Origin: Bacillota bacterium
GTDB taxonomy: Bacteria; Bacillota; Bacilli; Bacillales; Cytobacillaceae
Assembly: GCA_030705955.1 (NCBI GenBank)
Contig: JAUZPL010000016.1
Coordinates: 1 to 64,000 of the forward strand
Direction of reading: 5' to 3'
DNA: 64,000 nt
Both the position numbers and the translations under genes were made by a program. Shown piece by piece: positions 18,874 through 28,733 of the stretch (positions are counted from its first letter, which is position 1; every line of letters starts with the position of its first letter). The notes under the pieces are model-generated. The model made no database searches, had not been told where the DNA came from, and saw nothing but the letters and a program-made list of their open reading frames with translations.

Positions 18874-19878
18874 TTGGATAAAGATAAGCTAAAACTTACA
18901 TCTTCTGAAATTGGCTCCCTATGGGGAGAGTATGTAAATGGTACTATGGTTGATATAGTAAATAAATATATGTTTTCTATCATTGAGGATGAGCAAATAA
19001 AAGAAGTTTTTGCAGATGCTTTAGAAACATCCAAAAGGCAAAAAGATCAAATTAGTGCATTTTTGAAGAACGAGGGCTTTCCAGTTCCAATTGGATTTTC
19101 AGAATCTGACCTCTTTAAGGGGAAACAAAGATTATTCACGGATATCTTTTGTCTGAATTACCTACATATTATGACACTACATGGCTTGCTAGGCCATAGT
19201 ACCTCACTAGGTGTTTCCGTGAGAAAAGACTTAAGGCTTTTTTATGATTCTTGTGATAATGATGCAAAAAGGATGTATCACCAAACGATTGAACTATTGC
19301 TCGAAAAGGGTAGTTTTCAAAAAGATCCTTTTTTTTATCCATCTGAAAATCCTGAATATATTTCAAGTAAAGATTTCACCGATGGATTTTTCGGGAAAGG
19401 TAGAAAATTAGCGGCAACAGAAATCATTTGTATCTCATTCAACCTAAAAAAAAGCATTATGGCAAAAACCCTTTCTATTGCATTCAGTCAAGTTGCACAA
19501 ACAAAAGAAGTAAGAAAGTTTTTAACCGATTCCGAAAAAACGGCAGATGAACAAATTAAAGCATTTGCAAAAATAATGCAAGTAGACAACTTGCCCGTTC
19601 CAAAATCTTGGGAAACAGATGTAACAACCTCAACAGACTCGCCTTTTTCTGATAAATTAATGCTGTATCATATTGGATTCTTATTTCAAGCAGCACAAAA
19701 TTACCATGGGGCAGGTCTGGCATCGGCAATGCGAACAGATCTTGTTACTACTTATGAGGGAACGATTTTAAAAAATCTTATAGTTACAAAAAAATGGTTT
19801 GATTTAATGGTAAAGAATAGATGGTTAGAACAACCGCCACTAGCTCCCAATAGAAAAGAAATTGCAAGTCAAATGTAG
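18874..19878 (+). CDS. DUF3231 family protein
   Basis: A protein of about 334 residues belonging to the DUF3231 family, common in Bacillus and of unknown function. It is a tandem repeat: each half begins with a helix (KLTSSEIGSLWGEYVNGT near the start; ATEIICISFNLKKSIMAKTLS near 180) and continues with a similar helical pattern that includes GFPVPIGFSESD or NLPVPKSWETD and later HHG/YHG-type residues. This fits a duplicated four-helix, ferritin-like or coat-F-like fold. GAGGTG at 18862-18867 favours TTG 18874 as start; the GTG at 18865 lies within that site. It is monocistronic with a terminator at 19916. Confidence 0.85.
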   Translation: MDKDKLKLTSSEIGSLWGEYVNGTMVDIVNKYMFSIIEDEQIKEVFADALETSKRQKDQISAFLKNEGFPVPIGFSESDLFKGKQRLFTDIFCLNYLHIMTLHGLLGHSTSLGVSVRKDLRLFYDSCDNDAKRMYHQTIELLLEKGSFQKDPFFYPSENPEYISSKDFTDGFFGKGRKLAATEIICISFNLKKSIMAKTLSIAFSQVAQTKEVRKFLTDSEKTADEQIKAFAKIMQVDNLPVPKSWETDVTTSTDSPFSDKLMLYHIGFLFQAAQNYHGAGLASAMRTDLVTTYEGTILKNLIVTKKWFDLMVKNRWLEQPPLAPNRKEIASQM

Positions 19879-19915
19879 TAATCCGAGGATTATTATTAAA
19901 CATAAAGAATTTTTT

Positions 19916-19951
19916 GACCAACCTCCAATTATTTTAGAGGTTGGTTTTTAA
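19916..19951 (+). terminator. Terminator after the DUF3231 gene
   Basis: CCAACCTC (19918-19925) pairs with GAGGTTGG (19937-19944), followed by TTTTTA. Confidence 0.85.
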
Positions 19952-20124
19952 TTAACAATAGTTATAGATATTATTTAGTGAGTTATATCTTTAGTTTGTT
20001 TAACGACTCTCTATCAAGCACAACTTCAACTCTCTGCTTTACCACTATTTGTGATACGATTTATTAATCTTTCTCACCTAGGAAATAATAGTTTATATTC
20101 AAGTAAGATTTCAATACATCAGTT

Positions 20125-21015
20125 TTAAGGTACTTCATGCTCTAACCCTAATGACTCAATAAAGTTTACAAAAGCCCTTACAACATTCCATTCCAAGGAT
20201 TCCTTATGGTAATACATCCATGTTCTGCGTAAAATAGGATTTCCTTTTTGATCCTTTAAATCTATTTTATATAATTCTTCTATATCCTTAAGCATTCGAC
20301 TAGATAAGATGCCATAGCCCAATCCATTTATAACCATTTCCTTACATGTGTCAACCTGGTCTACTTCTATACTAATAAAAGGCGGTTGTGCATAGTTTTC
20401 AGTCCACCAATTATCAATTAATGATTTTAGCAAGTAATCTCCGTTATAGTCGACTCTGGGGATATTGGGCAAATCTCGCATATCAATCATTTCACTCGAT
20501 GTAACAGAAATTGTTTCTTCAAATAATAAATGTTTCTTTAAACCTCTATAGCTATAGTCACCTCGAACAAAACCGATATGAACATCCTTATTGTGTATAA
20601 GTTGCGTTACATCTTTACTCCATCCTGTAACCACTTTAAATTCCACATGAGGATACTTGCTTTTAAATAATTTCAAAATATAGGGTAGTTCATAATTGGC
20701 AAAAAAGTTTGATACACCTAATTTCAATGTTCCAACCACTTCGTTACCAGCTTGATGACTCATATTCCGAACATGCTCTTTTATTGTGTTATATTGAGCA
20801 AGGATATCATCCGCACATTGAACGAGATATTCTCCCTCTGGGGTAAAATGCACCCCTCTGCTTTCACGGGTTACTATTTTGACACCCAATTCTTCCTGCA
20901 TGTGCTTTATCCGATTGGTTAATGCAGGTTGAGTAATAAATAAAAGACTTGCTGATTTTGTTAGGTTCTTCTGACTATAGAGAACCTTCAGTATTTCCCA
21001 ATCACGGTAATCCAC
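20125..21015 (-). CDS. LysR family transcriptional regulator
   Basis: A regulator of 296 residues with an N-terminal winged helix-turn-helix (KSASLLFITQPALTNRIKHMQEELG) and a C-terminal substrate-binding domain. I prefer GTG 21015, which follows GGGAGG, over ATG 21060: the shorter form begins MDYRDWEILKVLYSQKN, the usual LysR N-terminus. Its divergent neighbour is a 52-residue protein at 21252, and LysR proteins often control the divergent gene. The effector is unknown. Confidence 0.88.
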   Translation of the reverse strand: MDYRDWEILKVLYSQKNLTKSASLLFITQPALTNRIKHMQEELGVKIVTRESRGVHFTPEGEYLVQCADDILAQYNTIKEHVRNMSHQAGNEVVGTLKLGVSNFFANYELPYILKLFKSKYPHVEFKVVTGWSKDVTQLIHNKDVHIGFVRGDYSYRGLKKHLLFEETISVTSSEMIDMRDLPNIPRVDYNGDYLLKSLIDNWWTENYAQPPFISIEVDQVDTCKEMVINGLGYGILSSRMLKDIEELYKIDLKDQKGNPILRRTWMYYHKESLEWNVVRAFVNFIESLGLEHEVP

Positions 21016-21202
21016 TATTTCCTCCCTGATTTTCCCATATAATTTTTTTTTATATATCATTATAATTTTTTAGCATTTTATTTATTTTCATTATTGCATT
21101 ATCATTGGTCCGTAGCAATTAATAATTATTTCTAAAAAAATTGGATTGGGGCACCATTAAAGCTAAATTATTCTTAAGCTAAATCACAGCATTATTTATA
21201 GA

Positions 21203-21220
21203 TGTCCTGTCTGTAGGACA
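21203..21220 (+). promoter_or_regulatory. Small hairpin upstream of the 52-residue protein
   Basis: TGTCCTGTCTGTAGGACA forms a six-base-pair stem in the leader between the LysR gene and the small gene. It could be an operator half-site pair or an mRNA hairpin. Confidence 0.3.
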
Positions 21221-21251
21221 GAAATAACTTTAACAAGTAGGAGGAATTTTT

Positions 21252-21410
21252 ATGTGGGTTATCACTCGTTATTTAGATTTAACTATTTCCATGTTTGAAT
21301 TTGAAACGGAAGAAGAAGCAAGAGAGGCTCTTAAAAATATGAAGGGGACTAAAATCCTTACTGAAGTTGTATACTTCAATGACCCTTGTTTTCTAGCAGT
21401 AGCTGCGTAA
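21252..21410 (+). CDS. Small protein of 52 residues, unknown function
   Basis: ATG 21252 follows a strong AGGAGG (21240-21245). The frame reads MWVITRYLDLTISMFEFETE, continues through an alpha-helical EEEAREALKNMKG and ends at VAA, giving a compact beta-alpha-beta pattern without signal peptide or membrane helix. It lies divergent from LysR and is followed by no obvious partner. It is too short for routine prediction, but the ribosome binding site and balanced composition support a real gene. I do not know its function. Confidence 0.65.
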   Translation: MWVITRYLDLTISMFEFETEEEAREALKNMKGTKILTEVVYFNDPCFLAVAA

Positions 21411-21525
21411 TAGCCAAGTTTTCTTTATCCTTCTTGTCCAGGGTTATTATTTTTGTAACCTAATAGTTCTCAAGGTATTTGGACCGCAAATACTAAGCGT
21501 TTTTAAAAAATAACTCTCGTATTAT

Positions 21526-21566
21526 AGAATAATACCTGCCGATAATATTTCGGCAGGTATTATTCT
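21526..21566 (-). terminator. Terminator after the GH30 pseudogene
   Basis: A 17-base perfect stem, AGAATAATACCTGCCGA with TCGGCAGGTATTATTCT, around a seven-base loop, just after the GH30 stop. It would end the minus-strand beta-glucan operon. Confidence 0.75.
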
Positions 21567-21567
21567 A

Positions 21568-22909
21568 TTATTCTGAAATTAACAAACTTGAAATGGAATG
21601 TTCAGGCAAAGAAATGTCGGTTGACTTACCTTCTATTACCAGACTAATTGTTTCCTTTTGATCTGTTGCATTCATCACCACAGCTACTAAACTTCCATCT
21701 TGATTCAAAAAGGCAACAGCCTGAAGGTTATCATCATTAAATTCATGTCTAATACGGATTGCACCAGGTTTAATATATTTACTAAAGTGACCAATGTAGT
21801 AGTATGAGCTATTATAATGAACTTCTTTTGTTTTAGTATCAACGATAATTGGTGCATCACAATAGTTGCCTACATGGTTTGGTCCACCTTGTTCATTTAA
21901 TACTATATTCCAATCAATCCAGCCTTCAAGCCAGTTATTGAAATCACCTATCATATTTCTGGCATAACGTTCACCTGTATGCCAAGCTTCCAATTGCACG
22001 CCACCTTCGATACAACCCTCCGTAAAAAGAAGGTGCTTATTTGGAAAATCGTTGTGTATTTTTGATAGATTTTCGAACTCCTATGAGACATACCAATGAA
22101 TCCCGGTTCCCCAAATATAGTTAGCGGCCTCTTGATCTGCCAAAATTGTCTTAGCTCGTTCATAAGCAATATCTCGATTATGATCCCAAATGATAATTTT
22201 TTTGTCTTCTAGCCCTTCCTTTACCATCGTTGGTCCAAGATAATTTTTAACGAAATCTCGTTCTTCCTCTGCTGTATAGCGACAGGAATCCCAAACTTGG
22301 GTTGCTTCTGGTTCATTTTGAACACTAATTCCCCAAATGTTAACTCCCTCTTCTTCCATCGCTTTTATATATTTGGTATAGTAAAACGCCCAGATACCAC
22401 GGTATTCTTCTTTCAGTTTTCCACCATGATTCATGTCGTTATTTGTTTTCATCCAAGCAGGAGGACTCCAAGGAGAAGCTAAAAGCGTAAGTTCATCTCC
22501 CCTTGCTTCTATTGCATCCTTTATAAGGGGTAATACATAATTTTTTCTCTCTATCAATGGAAAAAGTATTTAAATCAATATCATGTTCTTCTACATACGT
22601 ATAGTTTTCCAAAGCGAAATCACAGCTATGAATATGCGTTCTTCCTAAGGAATAGCCTAATCCTACCTCTTGATTAAAGTAGCTTTTAATTACTTCCGCT
22701 CGTTGTTCAGATGAAACTTGTGCTAACGTATAGGCCGCAGACTCTGTAAATGCTCCGCCAAACCCCATGACTTTTTGATAAGTCGTTTGCTTGTCAATCA
22801 CAAGAACTTTTTCATTTTGAGAAGAACTTGCTAGTAAAGTTACATCTCCTTTATCAGCAAAGCGATCATTTGTATGTTTGGATGTTTGAATGACTTTTAA
22901 CTTCATCAT
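21568..22909 (-). pseudogene. GH30 beta-glycosidase inactivated by frameshift and nonsense codon
   Basis: Three segments together encode a GH30 enzyme of about 447 residues with no signal peptide, so an intracellular glucosylceramidase-like or beta-glucosidase-type protein. The first runs from ATG 22909 (or 22906) to 22540, where a six-A run shifts the frame: removing one A restores DREKNYVLPLIKDAIEARG. The second carries the acid/base motif SVQNEPEAT and ends at an in-frame TAG (22083-22081) after HWYVS. Reading through gives EFENLSKIH and then the nucleophile motif LLFTEGCIEGG. Two independent lesions argue for real decay, though a sequencing error in the A run would leave only the stop. 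It is the last gene of the GH94/GH1/Opp operon. Confidence 0.85.
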
Positions 22910-22926
22910 AATCCCCTTTCAACTCG

Positions 22927-25900
22927 TTATTTGAGATAAACATCTATGCGACTAATTTCATCATCTCTTATTTCTCTTGCATAATCTCCTTCAATAAAAG
23001 AGCCTTCTATAGTAATAGATTTATCCTCCTTATGAAGAATGTACTTTTCTACCTTTGCCCCCTCATCTCCAAATGTATGTTTACCCTTTGGATTATGATA
23101 AGTTACTTTCACTTTCCCTAAAAACATAAACTCAACCTGATTTTCCTCATCAAAAAGCCATTCGGGCAAAATTGGCTGTAAGGTAAGATTCAATTGCCCA
23201 TTTTTCATGTAGAAAGCCTCTTTACCCACCATCATCATTTGCCACATACTTAAAAACTCTGCTGTCGTTCCACTTAACCGTGCCACAAATCCTTGCCCAT
23301 GTAAGGATGGATTTGGATTGACACTACTAGCAATAAAGGAGGAATTTTCTAAAATACTTCGACCATAAACCTGTGGGTCCATAAATGGCGGCAGAGCCGT
23401 TTTTAAATCATTAAAATACTCCTCGTACAAACCACTTTTCAGAACACTTAACAGATATTTAAATTCCATATGCATAAAAATAGATTCTCTTTCAAGCCAG
23501 CCTGGAGTAAATGCCCTAGAGCGTCCGATTTCATATGACATATCCTCTAATGAACTTGATGTTTTATACATGCCAAGTTTTTGATCATAAATATCCGATT
23601 TTCTTATTTTTTCATATAAATCCTTTGCTTCTTGTCTATCCTTTATACCTTTCATTGCCCGGGCAGGTCCTTCTAGAAAAGGAGGAAGAATTTGTACTTG
23701 AAACGCAGTTACAGCGACAAGTGGAAGTCCTTTTCCGTTTACAAACTGTTCTCCTTGTTCATTTTTAATTTCTTGATACGCTGTAGCTTCAAAATAAAAA
23801 TAAGTTGGCGGAATTCCCTTTCCTAAATCCTTCGCTCTTTCCATTCCTTTATCCACTTTTTCGTTGTACGTTTTAAACGTATTAACTAACTCCTGATTAG
23901 AAAAAGCCCGTTCCACCCCACTTAATCCATTTCGAATCTTATCGCGATACTGTTCTCTTGCAGTCGTTACCAGATCCCAATATACAAAGTCAGTCAGGTC
24001 AGCGTGGAGGTTTAAGTTTATTTGCTCCATAAAGGACAGTAACTCTACTGGTAACATTGTTTCTTTTTCAAAAGCCGATCCTTGTTCGAGGATGAACGCA
24101 ATTAATCGTTTTAATTCATAGGTTTCGCTCATTCCAGAGCCAAATAATCCAGGTAATCCATTCATCGAATCGTTCCACCCCGGTTTATTTCCTTCCATTT
24201 CCACTCCCATCCCATAAGGATCAAGGGTTGAAAATTTTATTAATGCCAGCGAAACAAGCTTATTAAAAAGGGTAGTTTCGTAGATATTACCGGTTTTCGT
24301 TGTTAACCAATTGCTATCCGTTTCCGCTTCTTCTTCAATTGCACCATATTGACGTACTTTTCCATTTGATAGCACATATTTCTCAGAACGTGGCTTTACA
24401 AAAACTGGGCTTTTATAAAATCGATAGGTGGGGTCATTAAAAAGCAACGCTTCTAATTGGTCAGGATACACCTTTAAATAGTTTTCAATTAAATCTAGGT
24501 TATATGTCCAGTGATCCACCCAATACCCTTCACCAAAATCCGCCTCGATATGTTGTTTACTCTGTGAAATAGCGCGATTTAAAAAGCCATCTAACGAAGT
24601 GGTTATCGTGATATTTTCTCTCACATATTGTAGTAAATCACCTGGTGTATAGGTTCCCTTTAGCTTTTCTACTATTTTTTGTTGATCTTTTTCCGTTGAA
24701 ATAAATTCAGAAAGCCATGACCAATCCTGCTTGTTAATGATTTCAAAACTAGCTCCCTTAACTACTAAAGGATTATAGCCATCTGCTTGAATTAAATTCA
24801 TAAAGAGTTTGATGTTATAGTTTCCAACCTTTGGGCTAAAGAAGTTATCATTGCGTCGGTTTTGATTTACATCTCGAAAGTTACCATTTCCTTGTGAAAA
24901 GAACTCTGGGGAAATGAAGAAAAAGTTATAATCTCTTTCTAAATCTCCATGCTTCCGTGAATAGACATAGTAAACAAACGGATTTTCGTTATCCGATAAG
25001 AAAATGGGATAACCTCCACGCAAAATATTGTCTAAATAACTTTGTTTCGTATAGGCATCAAACAAAGGTAATCCTGTTTTTGTTTTAATACCCTTCGTAA
25101 TATCCTGAACTAAATCATTTGCTTCCTGGTACTTTTTCGTAAAATACTCACTCGTAGCAAGTATATCTTTTTTACCATTGATAACTTCAATGTCACTAAC
25201 ATGACCAATCATCGTATTTATCGTAATCGTTTCACCTGATTCTAATCGCTTCGTACATCCTGAAAATCCACAAGGTACCTTGTTGGCAGTAATTTGCTCT
25301 GTATTTTCTAATTCTGATAGCGAATGTTTGGCAAAATGGGTTGGATAGGATAAAGAAGTATTCTGCCCAAATACAAGTTCAGCATCTACTATTGGGGAAA
25401 TAACCATCCCATCCTCTGCAAAACTTAAATAAAAGTGCCCCTTGAAAACTTCCTCCACTTCAGCGGAATCTCCTGTTGATGAACGTACCCGATAATACGG
25501 AATATGATTATCCTGGTTAAATACATCCATCCAACTTTTTAACGTATTGCCAACTGCTTTATATGCTGCATCTTCCACACCAAAAGGAATGATTGCTGGA
25601 TGACCATCTAATACCTCAATATTCATAGCTTGATCTGTACTATTCTTTATTTCTACTTTTCTCATTAAAGCAGCGAAGTTTTCATTTGGCAGTGTAAAAT
25701 ACGTAATCAGTGTTTCCAATCCAATTTGATGATCTACTTCTTTTATTTTTAATTCATTTTCCTTGATGTACATTGTTCTTGATTTATCCTTTATTGCTTC
25801 ATAAGCGGAGAAGGGTTCAATTACTTTCACCCCATTACTGGACTTACATTTAATAAAGGTACGAAATCCATTTGTAGCAACACGTTGATAGGATTGATTT

Positions 25901-26100
25901 GCTGGAAAAAACTCTGTAATGGCATGATTTTTGTCCTGAATCCCAAAACTTGCCATCCCTTGCCCGCGGTTTACATAAAAAGCCCACATTGGAACTCCAT
26001 ATAAGCCAGCCATACCAGGTAAAAAGCTTGAAAATGTTTTGGTTTCATCATATTGTTTAATCACAAAGTAGCCTTGCTCATCAAAGGTATAATTTGTCAC
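22927..26100 (-). CDS. GH94 phosphorylase resembling 1,2-beta-oligoglucan phosphorylase
   Basis: A 1057-residue cytoplasmic enzyme. Its size, the segment QGNGNFRDVNQNRRND (about 403-418) and GWNDSMNGLPGLFGSG (641-656) fit the GH94 branch of 1,2-beta-oligoglucan phosphorylases such as the Listeria enzyme, rather than the 800-residue cellobiose phosphorylases. The WND aspartate (Asp644) is the expected general acid. It would split beta-1,2-glucooligosaccharides with phosphate, giving glucose 1-phosphate. Start GTG 26100 follows AAAGGAG. The neighbouring GH1, GH30 and Opp-type importer fit uptake and degradation of beta-glucan oligosaccharides. The linkage is inferred from recall, not tested. 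Confidence 0.75.
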   Translation of the reverse strand: MTNYTFDEQGYFVIKQYDETKTFSSFLPGMAGLYGVPMWAFYVNRGQGMASFGIQDKNHAITEFFPANQSYQRVATNGFRTFIKCKSSNGVKVIEPFSAYEAIKDKSRTMYIKENELKIKEVDHQIGLETLITYFTLPNENFAALMRKVEIKNSTDQAMNIEVLDGHPAIIPFGVEDAAYKAVGNTLKSWMDVFNQDNHIPYYRVRSSTGDSAEVEEVFKGHFYLSFAEDGMVISPIVDAELVFGQNTSLSYPTHFAKHSLSELENTEQITANKVPCGFSGCTKRLESGETITINTMIGHVSDIEVINGKKDILATSEYFTKKYQEANDLVQDITKGIKTKTGLPLFDAYTKQSYLDNILRGGYPIFLSDNENPFVYYVYSRKHGDLERDYNFFFISPEFFSQGNGNFRDVNQNRRNDNFFSPKVGNYNIKLFMNLIQADGYNPLVVKGASFEIINKQDWSWLSEFISTEKDQQKIVEKLKGTYTPGDLLQYVRENITITTSLDGFLNRAISQSKQHIEADFGEGYWVDHWTYNLDLIENYLKVYPDQLEALLFNDPTYRFYKSPVFVKPRSEKYVLSNGKVRQYGAIEEEAETDSNWLTTKTGNIYETTLFNKLVSLALIKFSTLDPYGMGVEMEGNKPGWNDSMNGLPGLFGSGMSETYELKRLIAFILEQGSAFEKETMLPVELLSFMEQINLNLHADLTDFVYWDLVTTAREQYRDKIRNGLSGVERAFSNQELVNTFKTYNEKVDKGMERAKDLGKGIPPTYFYFEATAYQEIKNEQGEQFVNGKGLPLVAVTAFQVQILPPFLEGPARAMKGIKDRQEAKDLYEKIRKSDIYDQKLGMYKTSSSLEDMSYEIGRSRAFTPGWLERESIFMHMEFKYLLSVLKSGLYEEYFNDLKTALPPFMDPQVYGRSILENSSFIASSVNPNPSLHGQGFVARLSGTTAEFLSMWQMMMVGKEAFYMKNGQLNLTLQPILPEWLFDEENQVEFMFLGKVKVTYHNPKGKHTFGDEGAKVEKYILHKEDKSITIEGSFIEGDYAREIRDDEISRIDVYLK

Positions 26101-26148
26101 TGTAATGTCACGCTCCTTTATTGCTCACTAGTTATTGCTATAGAAAAA

Positions 26149-26184
26149 ATGCACGAGAAATTTCACTGTGAAATCCAAGTGCAT
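26149..26184 (-). promoter_or_regulatory. Stem-loop between GH1 and GH94 genes
   Basis: ATGCAC (26149-26154) pairs with GTGCAT (26179-26184), with an inner TTTCACTGTGAAA palindrome (26161-26173). It may modulate relative expression of the two genes. Confidence 0.35.
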
Positions 26185-26247
26185 ATCTTTTTAAATTTTT
26201 TCATTCCTTCTTATTTGGAAAGAACTTAAGTCATACTGCTTTTTTAC

Positions 26248-27582
26248 TTAATCAATTTGATTTGTCTTTATTATATTTTGATACCATTTATAGCTTTCTT
26301 TTGGTGTCCTCTCCAAAGTTTCATAGTCCACATAGATAATTCCAAATCGTTTTGAATACCCAAAAGCCCACTCAAAATTATCCATTAAAGACCAAACATA
26401 ATAGCCTTTCAGATTGCCACCCTCTTCTATAAATCTATGTGCCGCTACAAAGTGGTCATGCAGGTACCTAATTCTATCATTATCTTCAATTTTTCCGTTT
26501 TCTACCTCATCTGGGAATGCCGCACCATTTTCTGTTATATACAAAGGTAGATTTGTATAATCCGATTGTATTCTTTTTAAAAGATGGTAAAGGGACTCTG
26601 GATGAATACCCCATCCCATATCAGTGACGTTTTCCGTTTCATTAATTGGTTTTGCTTGGAAAACCGGATCATCATCATTATGAGAGATACTATTATGTGA
26701 ATAGTAGTTAACTCCCAGAAAATCAATTGGTTTTCCTATGACCCCTAAGTCTCCCTCTTTAAGAAAGTTTAAGGGACCAAATTTTCTACTATATGTATCC
26801 ATCATATCTTCAGGATATTTCCCTTTGAAAATTGGATCTAGGAACCACCGATTGGCAAATCCATCTAAACGCCATGCAGCATCCTTATCCATCGAATCAT
26901 TAGTTGCAGGAACTGCAGGTGAGAGATTAAGTGTAATCCCAATCTGTCCATTAAGCTCCATAGATCGGTACAGTTCAACGACTTTCCCATGTGATAAAAG
27001 TAAATGATGAGAAACGATCAACGCTTCGTTCCAATCAGTATGACCTGGAGCATGGACACCTAATGCATGACCGAGAAAAGCTGCACACCATGGTTCATTA
27101 TGTGTTATCCAATTTTTTATCCGATCACCAAATGTTTCAAAAAGTACCTTAGCGTAGGTAACAAAATGATCCACGATTTCCCGATTCGTCCAACCGCCTT
27201 TATCCTGAAGCCAGGTTGGTAGGTCCCAATGATAAATTGTAGCTGTAGGAGTAATTCCCTTTGCTTCCAATTCATCTAAAAGCCGTTTATAAAAATTAAG
27301 TCCTTCTGGATTAAACTTTCCCTCTTCCGGAAACAATCTAGGCCATGCAAAGGAAAAGCGATAGGACTTAATACCCAGCTCAGACATTAATTGTACATCT
27401 TCTGGGTAGCGATGGTAGTGGTCACAAGCTATTTTTCCATTTTCTTGTTGATATACCTTACCAGGCTGCCGAGAGAAGCGATCCCAAATTGATTCACCAC
27501 GTCCTTCTTCATGTGCCCCACCTTCAATTTGATAAGAAGCTGTAGCAGTTCCCCAAATAAACGTCTCTGGAAATGACTTCAT
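26248..27582 (-). CDS. GH1 beta-glucosidase
   Basis: A 444-residue cytoplasmic GH1 enzyme. The N-terminal signature FIWGTATASYQIEGG, acid/base Glu163 in THNEPWC and the nucleophile motif YITENGAAF are all intact. I start it at ATG 27582, after GGGTGGGGA; the longer frame to 27666 adds 28 basic residues with no family match. The family hydrolyses terminal beta-glucosyl residues of cellobiose-like sugars; GH1 also contains 6-phospho-beta-glucosidases. With an ABC importer rather than a PTS upstream, the unphosphorylated substrate is more likely. It lies between the transporter genes and the GH94 gene in the same operon. Confidence 0.9.
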   Translation of the reverse strand: MKSFPETFIWGTATASYQIEGGAHEEGRGESIWDRFSRQPGKVYQQENGKIACDHYHRYPEDVQLMSELGIKSYRFSFAWPRLFPEEGKFNPEGLNFYKRLLDELEAKGITPTATIYHWDLPTWLQDKGGWTNREIVDHFVTYAKVLFETFGDRIKNWITHNEPWCAAFLGHALGVHAPGHTDWNEALIVSHHLLLSHGKVVELYRSMELNGQIGITLNLSPAVPATNDSMDKDAAWRLDGFANRWFLDPIFKGKYPEDMMDTYSRKFGPLNFLKEGDLGVIGKPIDFLGVNYYSHNSISHNDDDPVFQAKPINETENVTDMGWGIHPESLYHLLKRIQSDYTNLPLYITENGAAFPDEVENGKIEDNDRIRYLHDHFVAAHRFIEEGGNLKGYYVWSLMDNFEWAFGYSKRFGIIYVDYETLERTPKESYKWYQNIIKTNQID

Positions 27583-27727
27583 TCTTTCCCCACCCACTTT
27601 AAATTTTTTATTACCTTCTAAAACTTTCCTCTTATTTTTCCACTTGCTTCGAAAAGGTTTCTCCAAAAAATGAAGCCTAAATGGATATAGTTTTCTGGAA
27701 AGTTCTTTAAAAGTTTGGCTTTTAGTA

Positions 27728-28723
27728 TTAATTAAAAATCATTTTTTCGATGGAATCCTCTGCATGATGACAAGCTACAAAATGGTTTTCTTTCTGCTCT
27801 ACCAGATCTGGCATTGTTTCTTTACAAATGTCCGTTGCTAATGGACAACGATGAACAAACGGACATCCCTTTCTACCTTCTGATAAATCTGGTGCTTCAT
27901 TATTCATATCCTTTAAATTAACTTTTATGTCACTTCCTGGTGTTGCAGATAAAAGCAGTTTTGTATATGGATTAATAGGATTTTTTATTAGCGCTTTTGA
28001 ATCTGCAATTTCCATGACTTTTCCACCATATAGTACCATGATGCGGTCACCGAAATAACGTGCGGATGCTAGGTCATGAGTGATATATAAATAGGATAGA
28101 CCCAAGTCCCTCTTCAACTCATTCATAAGTTGAAGAATACCTGCTCGTATTGAAACATCCAACATGGAGGTAGGTTCATCAGCCACAATGAATTGTGGGT
28201 TAACCGCCAAAGCTCGAGCTATAGCTAGACGTTGACGTTGCCCACCAGATAATTCATGCGGATGTTTTTTTCTTATTTCATTGACTGGTGTTAAACCGAC
28301 TTGAAGAAGCAAATCAGTTATCTTTTGATCTAATGCCAGTCCCTTAAATCCTTGATGTTTTTTTAAAGGAAATTTCAAATGACTTTCTATAGACTTAACT
28401 GGATTTAAAGATCCAAAAGGATCTTGAAAAATCATTTGTGCCACTTTTCTGTAGTTCATTAGATCTTTACCTTTAATTGTATTCACATTTTTTCCATCAA
28501 CTATAATGTTACCTTCAGTTGGCTTCAATAATCTTACTAAAGCTCTACCTATGGTCGTTTTTCCACTACCAGATTCACCAACTAATGCGAGTACCTCACC
28601 TTTCTTAATCTCCAGACTCACATAATCAACAGGAGTGATAAATTTTTTCTTTCGGTCTCCTCCACGTACAGGAAACTTTATCACCAGATTTTCCACTTCA
28701 ACTAATGTAGTTTGTTGCTTCAC
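27728..28723 (-). CDS. Opp-type ABC transporter ATPase, OppF-like
   Basis: ATPase of about 331 residues with Walker A GESGSGKTT, signature LSGGQRQRLAIARAL, Walker B FIVADEPTS and the oligopeptide-family C-terminal cysteine motif (GCPFVHRCPLATDIC...C), which may bind an Fe-S cluster. I favour GTG 28723: GAGGTGG lies five bases upstream and the start falls just past the OppD stop. In-frame ATGs at 28753 and 28786 are alternatives that overlap oppD. It pairs with OppD to power the importer. In this context the cargo is probably a beta-glucan oligosaccharide, as in Thermotoga-type sugar-Opp systems, not a peptide. Confidence 0.88.
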   Translation of the reverse strand: MKQQTTLVEVENLVIKFPVRGGDRKKKFITPVDYVSLEIKKGEVLALVGESGSGKTTIGRALVRLLKPTEGNIIVDGKNVNTIKGKDLMNYRKVAQMIFQDPFGSLNPVKSIESHLKFPLKKHQGFKGLALDQKITDLLLQVGLTPVNEIRKKHPHELSGGQRQRLAIARALAVNPQFIVADEPTSMLDVSIRAGILQLMNELKRDLGLSYLYITHDLASARYFGDRIMVLYGGKVMEIADSKALIKNPINPYTKLLLSATPGSDIKVNLKDMNNEAPDLSEGRKGCPFVHRCPLATDICKETMPDLVEQKENHFVACHHAEDSIEKMIFN

Positions 28724-28733
28724 CTTTTCCACC

